From Nitrospirota bacterium (GTDB lineage: Bacteria; Nitrospirota_A; Leptospirillia; Leptospirillales; Leptospirillaceae), in the NCBI GenBank assembly GCA_021802325.1, contig JAKAAM010000039.1, forward strand, positions 1 through 9,250: DNA of 9,250 bases, read 5' to 3'. The notes below the pieces were generated by a model, which was given only the letters and a program-made list of their open reading frames with translations, had not been told where the DNA came from and did not search any database. Of the stretch, positions 1 to 7,815 are shown piece by piece (the first letter of the stretch is position 1; every line of letters begins with the position of its first letter). Made by a program: the position numbers and the translations under genes.

Positions 1-2271
1 CGTTCCAACAAGAAAAATGTCACCCAGCAGCACCGAAAGCGGAAGCGGGGTCAGCAGAAGATTTGTTCCTGCCAAGACAGCCACGACAAACAAGTCCCCG
101 AAAATCGCGAGGGATAATGCGCGGGAGGGCTTTGTCATCCAGAGCGGGCCCCGTTCCCGGATGACCAGAACATTGCCGAGACCGGTCAGGACCAGCGTGA
201 GAAATGCCAGAGTCTGACAGGCCCCAGGAGAGAGGTGGAGCCAGGCACGACCGGCATAAAAGACAGAGAGTGTCAGTGTCAACCAAAGAAAGGCAATCAG
301 AATGGCCATGGCCATAAGCCGACGGATGTTCCAGCGATTCGGGTGAACGGAAAACCGGACATGGTCGCTCGCCAGGGACATGGTCACGAAGTCGTTCGTA
401 AAAATGAGAAGCAGGATCATGCGGGAGTCGACAACATAGGTGTGGAACAGGAGAAGCCCCCCCGTCAGAAAGAGGGCCACTTCGAGGGTCTTCACGATTT
501 TGTTCAAGACATAGTTCTGGATCCTGTGGTACACCTTGCGGCCTTCCTCCACCGCCTCTGCCAGCCCTCCAAGCCCGGGGCCCACAAGAATCATGCTCGC
601 CGCCGCCCGGGCAATGTCGGTGGACTTCGCCACGGCGATCCCCACCTCGGCCTGCTTCAGAGCCGGAGCGTCGTTGACGCCATCTCCGGTCATTCCGACA
701 ATTCGTCCCTTCTTCTGCAAGATCCCCACAAGATGAAACTTGTCTTCCGGCATAACGCCGGCAAAAACCTCACAATCCATGACATGACTGTCTGCGATCG
801 CCGTCGCCGAACAGGGCGGCAGGGCAAGATCCAAACTCTTGGCCACGGCGACGGCCGCTTCCGACGTGTCACCGGTGACCAGCCGAATCCGGATCCCAAG
901 ATTCCTAAGGGATTGGATGACCGTGGGGGTCTCCTTTCGCAGGGGATCCGAAAAGGAGAGGAGTCCGAGCATCATGAGCGGTGCCTCGGGCAAAAGATCT
1001 CCCTTGGCCACGGCAATCGTTCGCTGACCGGTCAGATCGAGCCCCAGCAGATCCTTTTCCGGAACTCCCGCCTCCGCCATAATTCCCGGAGATCCCTTGA
1101 CGATCCGGAAACTTGCCCCCCGATCCGACTCAACGACAGCTTCTGTCCGCTTGGTAGCCGGATCGAAGGGAACCAAGGAGACTCTTCGCTCCTGTCCTGA
1201 TGGCTTGACCCTTCTTTTTTTCGCCTCATCAAAAATGGCCATCTCAAGAGGATCTTGTGCCGAGATATCTGACGCCGCCATGGCGGCCTCCAGAAGGTCC
1301 TTTTCAGACACTCCGGAAGAGGGGCGGAGCTCCTGGACCGTCAGCCGGTTTTCCGTCAGCGTCCCCGTCTTGTCGCACAGGAGGTCTTCCATGACCGCCG
1401 CATCCGAAATGGCGGAGAGACGTGTCACAAGGACACCCTTTCGGGAAAGAACTTCAGCAGAGAGGGAATTGGCCAGGGTGAAAGTCGGAGGAAGAGCGAC
1501 AGGAATGGCCGACACAAGAAGGATGAGGACAAACGGGATGAGACTGGCCGGAGAGCTCCCCGCATGAAGGGCCAGAGGAAAGAGAAGGATGGCCAGAAGA
1601 AGGTCAAAGGCAAGAAGAAAGCGAACAATCTGGAGAACGACCTCTTCGAAATGGCTTCGGGTCGTGGCATCGTGGACGAGCTTGGCGGTCTTCCCAAATG
1701 CACACCGGGACCCCGTTCGGCTCACAAGACCGCTCCCCTCTCCCCTGCGAACGAGCGAGCCAGACCAGAGAACGTCTTTCGGATTCTTCTCTACAGGGAG
1801 GGCCTCCCCCGTCAGGGAGGACTGGTCGACCAAGAGATTGCCGGATAAAAGATCCATGTCGGCAGGGACAAAGTCCCCGGTCCTGATGTGGACAAGATCT
1901 CCCGGAACCAGCCCTTCGGAATTTATTTCCTGCCAGATGCCGTCTCGCTGGACCCGAGCCCGGATCTCAAGGCGGCTCCTGAGGAGCGCCAGAGCCTCTT
2001 GCCCCTTCTGCTCCTTGACGAATGCCAGAAGAGCATTCAGGAAGAGCAAAACGATGATGATCCCCGCCTCAAGCCTTTTCCCAAGAGCATATTCCAGGAC
2101 GAAAGCGGTTTCCAGCATCCAGGGGATCGGCCCCCAGAACTTGAGTAAAAGGAGATGGATTTGAGAGGGTTCGGACAGGGAGACGGCATTGGGACCCACG
2201 CTCCGAAGGAGCTCGGCCGCCTCTTCCGTGGTCAGTCCGGAGAACGTGTCTTCAGAGACAGGAAGGGACAT
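1..2271 (-). CDS. P3A-type plasma-membrane H+-ATPase (PMA-like P-type ATPase), 3' end missing
   Basis: Probable ATP-driven proton exporter of the inner membrane. The frame is open for 757 codons and runs off the left edge. Residues seen (numbered from the 2271 start): FWGPIPWM in M1 (45-52), an Asn in M2 (N79) matching plant AHA2 N106, the actuator motif TGEALPVEK (E156), SAIPVALPP in M4, the phosphorylation motif DKTGTLT (D300), FDPATKRT and KGSP of the nucleotide-binding domain, VTGD (D468) and TGDGVNDAPAL (D530) of the P domain, and NDFVTMS in M6 with D627 at the place of the AHA2 proton-binding D684. No heavy-metal-binding Cys motifs (N-terminal CxxC or M4 CPC) are seen, which argues against a metal exporter. 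The visible sequence ends about where M10 begins, so roughly the last 30-80 residues are lost. The D300-D530 span is about 30 residues shorter than in AHA2, suggesting a compact nucleotide-binding domain. Start: ATG 2271 has only a weak AGAG ahead of it; in-frame ATGs at 2349 and 2370 would add 26 or 33 residues and overlap the marR end. It is probably cotranscribed with marR. Family is certain; H+ specificity is likely but inferred. Confidence 0.93.
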   Translation of the reverse strand, partial: MSLPVSEDTFSGLTTEEAAELLRSVGPNAVSLSEPSQIHLLLLKFWGPIPWMLETAFVLEYALGKRLEAGIIIVLLFLNALLAFVKEQKGQEALALLRSRLEIRARVQRDGIWQEINSEGLVPGDLVHIRTGDFVPADMDLLSGNLLVDQSSLTGEALPVEKNPKDVLWSGSLVRRGEGSGLVSRTGSRCAFGKTAKLVHDATTRSHFEEVVLQIVRFLLAFDLLLAILLFPLALHAGSSPASLIPFVLILLVSAIPVALPPTFTLANSLSAEVLSRKGVLVTRLSAISDAAVMEDLLCDKTGTLTENRLTVQELRPSSGVSEKDLLEAAMAASDISAQDPLEMAIFDEAKKRRVKPSGQERRVSLVPFDPATKRTEAVVESDRGASFRIVKGSPGIMAEAGVPEKDLLGLDLTGQRTIAVAKGDLLPEAPLMMLGLLSFSDPLRKETPTVIQSLRNLGIRIRLVTGDTSEAAVAVAKSLDLALPPCSATAIADSHVMDCEVFAGVMPEDKFHLVGILQKKGRIVGMTGDGVNDAPALKQAEVGIAVAKSTDIARAAASMILVGPGLGGLAEAVEEGRKVYHRIQNYVLNKIVKTLEVALFLTGGLLLFHTYVVDSRMILLLIFTNDFVTMSLASDHVRFSVHPNRWNIRRLMAMAILIAFLWLTLTLSVFYAGRAWLHLSPGACQTLAFLTLVLTGLGNVLVIRERGPLWMTKPSRALSLAIFGDLFVVAVLAGTNLLLTPLPLSVLLGDIFLVGT

Positions 2272-2311
2272 TGTCGACTCTATGGGAGCTGAGGCAGAGG
2301 GATCGGACGAC

Positions 2312-2854
2312 TCATTGGCAATGATTGGCTCCCATGGGTTTTCCTGCATCGATGGTCCGGGATTTTTCATCGAGGATCTTATGCTCGATCATCACGGTCC
2401 TCATTCTGAGAAGAAAGTCGAGAAACTGTTCCTGCTCTTTCTCGGAAAAGACATCGAAGATGCGTGAGACCCGATCCTTGAAGGCCGAACAGTTTTCGGA
2501 ACAAAACTCTTCCTCCGCCTTCGGGGTCAGCTCGACAATGGTGGCCCGACGGTCTGAGGGATGGTGGCGGCGCTGGACCATCCCCTCGGCCTCGAGGGCA
2601 TCCACCAGTGCCGTCACATTCGTCGCGGTCACCCCCAGGCGGTCCCGCAGACTGCTCATCATCATCGGCCCATATTCGTAGAGAATGCCCATCAGATAGA
2701 GTCGCTTCGGGGTAAATCCGGATCGTTCCATATGAGCCTCCGCCCATCGGACAAAAGCCGGTCCCAACATCCAGAAAAGGGTGAGCAGCTGGAAGCGGAC
2801 AGGGGTGTCTGCCTCTTTCTTTTTAGGGATCTGCCTGTTGACTTCAGAACTCAT
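2312..2854 (-). CDS. MarR-family transcriptional regulator
   Basis: A 180-residue DNA-binding regulator, of the usual MarR length or slightly above. The winged helix-turn-helix spans about residues 50-110: a helix with YEYGPMMMSSLRDRLGV, a recognition helix around ATNVTALVDALEAEGMV, then a wing RRHHPSDRRATIVELT carrying the family's Asp-x-Arg signature (D101-R103). The flanking N- and C-terminal helices fit the dimerisation domain. An upstream ATG at 2899 would add 15 residues, but ATG 2854 is preferred because AAGGAGG (2866-2860) lies five bases ahead of it. The gene is divergent from the RND efflux operon, the classical arrangement for a MarR repressor that controls a pump and itself and lets go when it binds a small phenolic or lipophilic ligand. 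The ligand cannot be read from the sequence. Cys118 and Cys122 sit close together after the wing, so redox or metal sensing is possible but speculative. The downstream H+-ATPase gene follows after about 40 bases or overlaps. Confidence 0.93.
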   Translation of the reverse strand: MSSEVNRQIPKKKEADTPVRFQLLTLFWMLGPAFVRWAEAHMERSGFTPKRLYLMGILYEYGPMMMSSLRDRLGVTATNVTALVDALEAEGMVQRRHHPSDRRATIVELTPKAEEEFCSENCSAFKDRVSRIFDVFSEKEQEQFLDFLLRMRTVMIEHKILDEKSRTIDAGKPMGANHCQ

Positions 2855-2876
2855 GGGCGCCTCCTTCCATGCCCTC

Positions 2877-2905
2877 ATCATACCAGAAAATACGAACATA
2901 GATAG
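2877..2905 (-). promoter_or_regulatory. Putative marR promoter (extended -10)
   Basis: On the minus strand, TATGAT (2882-2877) is a near-consensus -10 preceded by TG-G, giving an extended -10 element (TGGTATGAT). The -35 region 17 bases upstream (around 2905-2900, CTATCT) is poor, as is common with extended -10 promoters. Transcription would begin near 2870, about 16 bases before the marR start codon, leaving room for its ribosome-binding site. Sequence pattern only. Confidence 0.45.
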
Positions 2906-2912
2906 TTCATAT
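2890..2912. promoter_or_regulatory. Candidate MarR operator (imperfect 23-bp palindrome)
   Basis: The palindrome is centred on 2901. Eight of eleven symmetric base pairs match, including GAAC (2894-2897) against GTTC (2905-2908) and the outer ATA (2890-2892) against TAT (2910-2912). It covers the weak -35 region of marR and ends two bases before the TTGACG of the divergent pump promoter. A protein bound here could block both promoters. Size and placement fit MarR-family operators, which are typically imperfect palindromes of about 16-20 bp. That this MarR binds here is an inference. Confidence 0.4.
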
Positions 2913-2913
2913 A

Positions 2914-2943
2914 TTGACGAGATTAGCTTTTCCCTTTTACACT
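2914..2943 (+). promoter_or_regulatory. Putative sigma70-type promoter of the efflux operon
   Basis: TTGACG (2914-2919, five of six consensus bases) is followed after an 18-base spacer by TACACT (2938-2943, four of six). The expected transcription start is about 2949-2951. It is the only good rightward promoter I see in the marR/efflux gap and would drive all three pump genes, giving a leader of about 86 bases before the outer-membrane-factor ATG. Confidence 0.5.
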
Positions 2944-2959
2944 AGTGAAAGAGGTGCCA

Positions 2960-3049
2960 ATGTTTTTTCTCTCTTCCACAAAAAGATTGCCGGAAGGAAT
3001 TCCCGAACAGATGAACCTCCTTGAAGAACAGCCTCATGCGCCTTCATAA
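2960..3049 (+). CDS. Possible 29-residue leader peptide overlapping the efflux gene start
   Basis: A short open frame starts at ATG 2960, preceded by GAGG (2951-2954) at a five-base spacing, and ends at TAA 3047-3049. The peptide begins MFFLSSTKRLPEG and is not recognised. It lies directly after the predicted transcription start and its stop codon is 14 bases inside the next gene, whose own ribosome-binding site is poor. It could therefore couple or gate translation of the outer-membrane factor. It could equally be a chance frame: it is short, has no family match that I know of, and no run of a regulatory amino acid. Low confidence. Confidence 0.25.
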   Translation: MFFLSSTKRLPEGIPEQMNLLEEQPHAPS

Positions 3050-4571
3050 CCCATCCAGGGAGTCTCTCCCTGCCGGTGGTTTTCCCTTTGCGGCCATCAC
3101 CCTTCCACTCCTTCTGGTTCTTCTTTCCGGGTGTGAAGTTGGGCCCAATTTTCATCCCCCCGCTCCTCCCAAGACGAAGCAGTATACAAAATCTGCACTT
3201 CCCGACAGCGTCGCTCTCTCGGATAACGGTCGAAAAGTTGTTCAAAAATTTCGTCCGGGGGGGGATATCCCCGGGGAGTGGTGGCGCCTCTTTCACTCAA
3301 AGGCCTTGAATGCTCTCGTTGAGCAGGCCCTTCAGGCGAACCCGACGATCCAGGCGGCAGAACAGTCCCTTCTTCAGTCCATGGAAAACGTGGGGGTCGG
3401 AGAAGGCTCCTTCTTCCCGAGCGGAACAGGGAGTCTGAACACCACACAGCAATACTTTAACGGCGCGGCCTTTGGTGCCCCTTACCTCTCAAGCCTGTTT
3501 ACACTGAATACCGGCAATGTGACGGTCTCTTACACGCTTGACGTCTTCGGAGGCATCCAGCGACAGGTCGAGTCTCTCAAGGCTCAGGCCGAATATCAGC
3601 GATACCAGCTTGAGGCGGCCTACCTTACTCTGACCTCCAATATTGTCCTGACGGCGATCATGGAGTCTTCCTACCGGGCACAGATCGAGGCCACCCGTCA
3701 GATTGTCGCCCTCCTTGAGAAGGAGCTGGCCATCGTCAGACGACAATACGACATCGGGTTTGCCTCCCGAACGGCTGTCCTGACGCAGCAGACCATCCTC
3801 GACCAGGAAAAGGCACTTCTCCCCGGCCTTGAAAAACAACTGGCCATCGAGCGCCACCAGATGGCCGTCTATCTGGGGCACTTCCCCAACGAGGACATTG
3901 GAGATGACTTCCAGCTTGCCCAGCTGACCCTCCCCGGAGAGTTGCCGGTGAGTCTTCCCTCCGCCCTGATCGAACATCGTCCTGACATTCGCTCCGCAGA
4001 AGAGCAGCTTCACGCCGCCAGTGCCCAGATCGGGGTCGCCACAGCCAACATGCTCCCCCAGATCTCGCTGACAGGAAATTACGGAAGCGAAAGTGTCACA
4101 GGATACTTCTCCCCGGGAAGCCAGTTCTGGTCATGGGGACCGACGGTCTCGAATCCGATTTTCCAGGAATATACCCTCTACCACCAGAAAAAAGCGGCCA
4201 TTGCGGCATTTCGCAAGGCCAAGGCTCAATACCAGAGCACAATCCTTCAGGCCTTCCAGAATGTCGCAGATTCCCTCCGGGCCATCCGCTCAGACTCAGA
4301 ATCGCTCAACGCCCAAACTGATGCAGAAGAGGCTGCAAAGGAAAGTCTCCACATTGCCGAACGTCAGTTTGCGATCGGTGCCATCGGATATCCAGACCTG
4401 TACAATGCCCAGCGAACCTACCAACAGGCCCTTATCAACCAGATTCAGGCCCGTGCCACCTCCTATGCGGACACCGTCGCCCTCTTTCAGTCCCTCGGAG
4501 GAGGCTGGTGGAACCTTCCCAAGTCTGCCCCGAAAAAACTCCGCCTCGCCAAGGCCGACAAGATCCACTAA
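3036..4571 (+). CDS. Outer-membrane factor lipoprotein of RND efflux system (NodT/OprM/TolC-like)
   Basis: The 511-residue outer-membrane channel component, normal length for the NodT/OprM family. A signal peptide with basic n-region and hydrophobic core (FAAITLPLLLVLL) ends in the lipobox LSGC. Cys33 would be lipidated, and the +2 Glu is not an inner-membrane retention signal. The mature start CEVGPNFHPPAPP matches the typical C-x-VGP-x-(Y/F)-x-x-P opening. Two repeated outer-membrane efflux protein domains follow, with typical motifs YTLDVFGGIQRQVESLKAQ in the first half and LIEHRPDIRSAEEQLHAA then AQIGVATANMLPQISLTG in the second. The trimer should form the outer-membrane barrel and periplasmic tunnel that docks with the adaptor encoded two genes downstream. 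Start choice: ATG 3036 is preferred, with weak GAAG nine bases upstream; an in-frame TTG at 3021 would add five residues, and a stop at 3012-3014 rules out anything longer. First gene of the operon, 56 bases ahead of the RND gene. Confidence 0.93.
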   Translation: MRLHNPSRESLPAGGFPFAAITLPLLLVLLSGCEVGPNFHPPAPPKTKQYTKSALPDSVALSDNGRKVVQKFRPGGDIPGEWWRLFHSKALNALVEQALQANPTIQAAEQSLLQSMENVGVGEGSFFPSGTGSLNTTQQYFNGAAFGAPYLSSLFTLNTGNVTVSYTLDVFGGIQRQVESLKAQAEYQRYQLEAAYLTLTSNIVLTAIMESSYRAQIEATRQIVALLEKELAIVRRQYDIGFASRTAVLTQQTILDQEKALLPGLEKQLAIERHQMAVYLGHFPNEDIGDDFQLAQLTLPGELPVSLPSALIEHRPDIRSAEEQLHAASAQIGVATANMLPQISLTGNYGSESVTGYFSPGSQFWSWGPTVSNPIFQEYTLYHQKKAAIAAFRKAKAQYQSTILQAFQNVADSLRAIRSDSESLNAQTDAEEAAKESLHIAERQFAIGAIGYPDLYNAQRTYQQALINQIQARATSYADTVALFQSLGGGWWNLPKSAPKKLRLAKADKIH

Positions 4572-4627
4572 GGAATTTCCGGCGGAAAAACGCAATACCC
4601 ACACTTCACTCGGGAGCCTCTCAGCTC

Positions 4628-7600
4628 ATGGTGAGTTTTTTCCTCAAACGGCCGATCTTTGCCGGTGTTGTCGCGATCATTATGGTCCTGACCGGACTCA
4701 TCGCCTTCAAGCTTCTGCCGGTATCGCAGTTTCCTGAAATCGTCCCCCCTCAGGTCTCGGTCACCGCCAACTATCCGGGGGCAAGCGCCCGGGTCGTCGC
4801 CGATACGGTCACCACCCCCCTCGAAGAGGTCATCAGCGGAGTCCCGGGGATGGCCTACATGTCCTCAAACAGCTCCAACGACGGAAGCTCCACGATCACA
4901 ATCACCTTCAACGTCGGCTATCCCATCGATATCGCGGCGGTGGACATTCAGAACCGCATCTCCCAGGCCACCCCCCAACTTCCCGCCATTGTCAATCAGG
5001 GAGGGATTGTTGTCGCAAAGAGGAATCCGAACTTCGTCCTCATCGTCAACTTGACCTCTCCGGACGGATCGATCGACCCCGTCACCCTCAGTAACTATGC
5101 CTATCTGCAGATCCTGGATCCCCTGAAGAGGCTTCCGGGGGTCAGCGACGCTCAGATTTTTGGAGAGCGCCGATACTCCATGCGCGTCTGGGTTGACCCC
5201 GACAAGCTGTCGCGTCTTGGAATCACAGCGGTTGATGTCCAGAATGCCATCGCCGAACAGAACATTCAGGTCGCCGCAGGAAAGATCGGGGAAGCCCCCG
5301 CCCCCAAGGGAACCCCTTTTGAATATCAGGTGAACGCTCTGGGTCGTCTCAGCACTCCCGAAGAGTTCGGGAACATCATTCTGAAAGCGGGAACGGGGAG
5401 TAATGCCACTGTCCGCCTTCGGGACGTGGCAAGAATCGAGCTGGGAGCCCTTCAATACACTTCGGCCGCCCATCTCGACAACCATCCGACGATTACCATC
5501 GGTATCTTTCAGATGCCGGGATCCAATGCCCTGGATCTCGATCATGCGGTCAAAGCCAAAATGGAGGAACTGGCAAAGCGATTTCCGAAGGGAATGGCCT
5601 ATTCTATCAAGTACGACACCACGATGTTCGTCTCTGCCTCCATGCAGGAAGTCGTCCTTACCTTAGTGGAGGCGCTTGTCCTTGTCATGGTTGTGGTCTT
5701 TCTCTTTCTCCAGAGCTGGCGAACGATGGTGATTGCCGGGATCGCCATCCCAGTCTCCCTTATCGGAACGCTGGCCGTCATGAAGGTTGTGGGATTTTCC
5801 CTCAATACCGTGAGTCTTCTCGGAATGGTCCTAGCGATCGGCCTTGTGGTCGACGATGCCATCGTAGTCGTGGAAAATGTCGAACGTCAGCTGGAGCACG
5901 GCAAGAGCCCGATGGACGGGGTCAGGACCGCCATGGACGAAGTTACCGGTCCCATTATTGCCACATCGGCAGTCCTGGGGGCGGTCTTTGTTCCCGTGGG
6001 ATTCCTTCCCGGGATCACCGGAGAGCTCTACCGTCAATTCGCCTTAACGATCGCCATATCAGTAGGACTGTCGGCCTTCAACTCCCTGACTCTCACTCCG
6101 GCCCTTTCCGGATGGCTCCTTCGCTATCGGGGCCCATCAGAATTTGTCGTCTTCCGGAAATTCAACGAAATCTTCAACCGCCTTCGGGACAGCTATGCCC
6201 GATTGATCCACAAGGCCATCGAGGCCCGCTGGTATGCCCTGGGAATTTTTCTGGGGGGGATCGTGATGACTTACGGACTCTTCATCCGAGTCCCCCGGAC
6301 CTTTCTCCCAGTGGAAGACCAAGGATACTTCTTTGTCATTATCCAGCTTCCCGACGGAGCCTCCCTCGAGAGGACCGAGGATGTCGCCAAAAAGGTCCGA
6401 AATACCCTTTTGGCGACGTCAGGGGTGGATCATGTGGTCTCGATCAGCGGGTTCAACTTCCTGACCTTTGCCAATCAGTCCAACAGCGCGGCAGAATTTG
6501 CGATTCTTGAGCCCTGGGACAAGCGTGGACGGAGCAGGACGGCCTCCATGATCGTCAATGAAGTACGTCCCAAGCTTTTGATGATTCCCGAAGGATTGGC
6601 CCTCAGTTTTGATCCCCCCTCCATTCCCGGACTTGGAACAACCGGAGGCTTCGAGTTCGAGGTCGAAGACCTCACCGGAAAAGGGCCCTGGGCTCTCGAC
6701 GAGGTCACCCACTCCCTGATCGCCGAGGCGAAGAAACAGCCCGAGATCGACGGACGACAGGTCTTTACCTCATTTAGCACATCGACCCCTCAGTTCGACT
6801 ACGACCTCGATCGGACAAAGGCAAAGCTCCTCGGGCTCAACCTTCCCGACATTTTCAATACGCTTCAAATCTACCTCGGCTCTTTGTATGTCAACGATTT
6901 CAATCTCTATGGCCGAACCTTCCGCGTCACCGTTCAGGCGGACAAATCGGCCCGGGGAAATGCCCGGGACCTCTCTCGACTTTATGTCCGCAACACCTCC
7001 GGCGGCATGATCCCACTCGATACCTTAGGCCACCTCAAGCCGACCGTGGGACCAGAGACTGTGGCGCACTACAATATTTACGGTTCGGCTCAGATCAGCG
7101 GAGGCCCTGCCCAAGGCTACAGCTCCGGTGATGCCATTGCTGCCATGGAGCGGGCAGCGAGGATTTCCCTGCCCAAGGATTTCGGGTATGAATGGACCGG
7201 CATCACCTATCAGGAACTGAGGGTGGGGGCCGTGGAGAAGATCGTCTTCGCCATCTCTCTGGTCTTTGTCTTTCTCTTTCTCGCCGCTCTCTATGAAAGC
7301 TGGTCCATGCCCTTTATGGTGATCCTGGCCGTCCCCCTGGCCATCTTCGGGGCGATTCTCGCCACGTGGATCCGGGGAAAACAGCTGGATGTTTATACCC
7401 AAATCGGATTTGTCATGCTCATTGGGCTCTCCGCTAAAAACGCGATCCTGATCGTTGAGTTTGCCCGAAGGCTGAGGGAGCGGGGCGCCTCCATCATCGA
7501 TGCGGCGATGGAAGCCGGAAGGCTCCGTCTTCGCCCGATCCTGATGACCGCCTTCGCCTTTATCCTTGGAGTCATCCCTCTCATGTTTGCCAGCGGCGCC

Positions 7601-7759
7601 GGTGCCGCAAGCCGGCAATCGATTGGAACGACCGTCTTCGGAGGGATGCTCGCGGCGACTATTCTGAGTCTCGGCTTCGTCCCGATCTTCTATGCCGTGA
7701 TTGAAAGACTCAGGGAACGAGGGAAGGAGGATCCGACTCCTCCGCCGATACAAACATGA
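4628..7759 (+). CDS. RND multidrug efflux transporter, AcrB/MexB-like (HAE-1 family)
   Basis: A 1043-residue inner-membrane proton/drug antiporter, full length for HAE-1 pumps. It opens MVSFFLKRPIFAGVVAII, the typical start with TM1. The porter domain includes TANYPGASARVVADTV. TM2 starts at about residue 341. TM4 holds GLVVDDAIVVVEN, with the proton-relay pair D409/D410 (AcrB D407/D408). The second half has PVEDQGYFFVIIQLPDGASL, then ALYESWSMPFMVILAVPLA (about 887-905), GLSAKNAILIVEFA with the relay lysine K937 (AcrB K940) and LRPILMTAFAFILGVIPL. All key transport residues are present. The two Asp in TM4 and Lys in TM10 point to hydrophobic/amphiphilic compound export; heavy-metal (CusA-type) signatures were not seen. 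The frame extends upstream to 4508 but that part overlaps the preceding gene; ATG 4628 starts at the conserved N terminus and has GGGAG 11 bases ahead. The short C-terminal tail is rich in Pro. Substrate unknown. Confidence 0.96.
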   Translation: MVSFFLKRPIFAGVVAIIMVLTGLIAFKLLPVSQFPEIVPPQVSVTANYPGASARVVADTVTTPLEEVISGVPGMAYMSSNSSNDGSSTITITFNVGYPIDIAAVDIQNRISQATPQLPAIVNQGGIVVAKRNPNFVLIVNLTSPDGSIDPVTLSNYAYLQILDPLKRLPGVSDAQIFGERRYSMRVWVDPDKLSRLGITAVDVQNAIAEQNIQVAAGKIGEAPAPKGTPFEYQVNALGRLSTPEEFGNIILKAGTGSNATVRLRDVARIELGALQYTSAAHLDNHPTITIGIFQMPGSNALDLDHAVKAKMEELAKRFPKGMAYSIKYDTTMFVSASMQEVVLTLVEALVLVMVVVFLFLQSWRTMVIAGIAIPVSLIGTLAVMKVVGFSLNTVSLLGMVLAIGLVVDDAIVVVENVERQLEHGKSPMDGVRTAMDEVTGPIIATSAVLGAVFVPVGFLPGITGELYRQFALTIAISVGLSAFNSLTLTPALSGWLLRYRGPSEFVVFRKFNEIFNRLRDSYARLIHKAIEARWYALGIFLGGIVMTYGLFIRVPRTFLPVEDQGYFFVIIQLPDGASLERTEDVAKKVRNTLLATSGVDHVVSISGFNFLTFANQSNSAAEFAILEPWDKRGRSRTASMIVNEVRPKLLMIPEGLALSFDPPSIPGLGTTGGFEFEVEDLTGKGPWALDEVTHSLIAEAKKQPEIDGRQVFTSFSTSTPQFDYDLDRTKAKLLGLNLPDIFNTLQIYLGSLYVNDFNLYGRTFRVTVQADKSARGNARDLSRLYVRNTSGGMIPLDTLGHLKPTVGPETVAHYNIYGSAQISGGPAQGYSSGDAIAAMERAARISLPKDFGYEWTGITYQELRVGAVEKIVFAISLVFVFLFLAALYESWSMPFMVILAVPLAIFGAILATWIRGKQLDVYTQIGFVMLIGLSAKNAILIVEFARRLRERGASIIDAAMEAGRLRLRPILMTAFAFILGVIPLMFASGAGAASRQSIGTTVFGGMLAATILSLGFVPIFYAVIERLRERGKEDPTPPPIQT

Positions 7760-7815
7760 CATTGTTGTCCAGTGGCCCCCCCTAGATTCCCCCAAAAAAC
7801 CGGAGAATCATAACA

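Noticed and set aside
235..1200. A 321-codon plus-strand open frame opposite the H+-ATPase
   Set aside because: It lies wholly antisense to a strongly conserved ATPase whose motifs stay in one frame on both sides. Its product is a low-complexity mix of His, Gly, Arg and Gln with no family resemblance. High-G+C codon bias on the real strand explains the open frame.
1589..2164. A 191-codon plus-strand frame rich in Arg and Ser, plus smaller overlapping frames
   Set aside because: Antisense to the ATPase actuator and membrane domains, with Arg/Ser/Pro-rich shadow composition. No ribosome-binding site of note.
2992..3005. GGAATTCC palindrome in the efflux leader
   Set aside because: Only eight bases of perfect symmetry, no partner copy and no clear structure around it; likely chance.
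4508..4627. A 40-residue N-terminal extension of the RND transporter
   Set aside because: It overlaps the outer-membrane-factor gene by 64 bases and is unlike any RND N terminus. The family start (F-F-x-x-R-P-I-F-A) begins right after ATG 4628.
7025..7795. A 256-codon minus-strand frame opposite the RND gene
   Set aside because: The opposite strand encodes the conserved TM8-TM12 part of the RND pump. The product is a charged Gly/Asp/Glu-rich shadow sequence.
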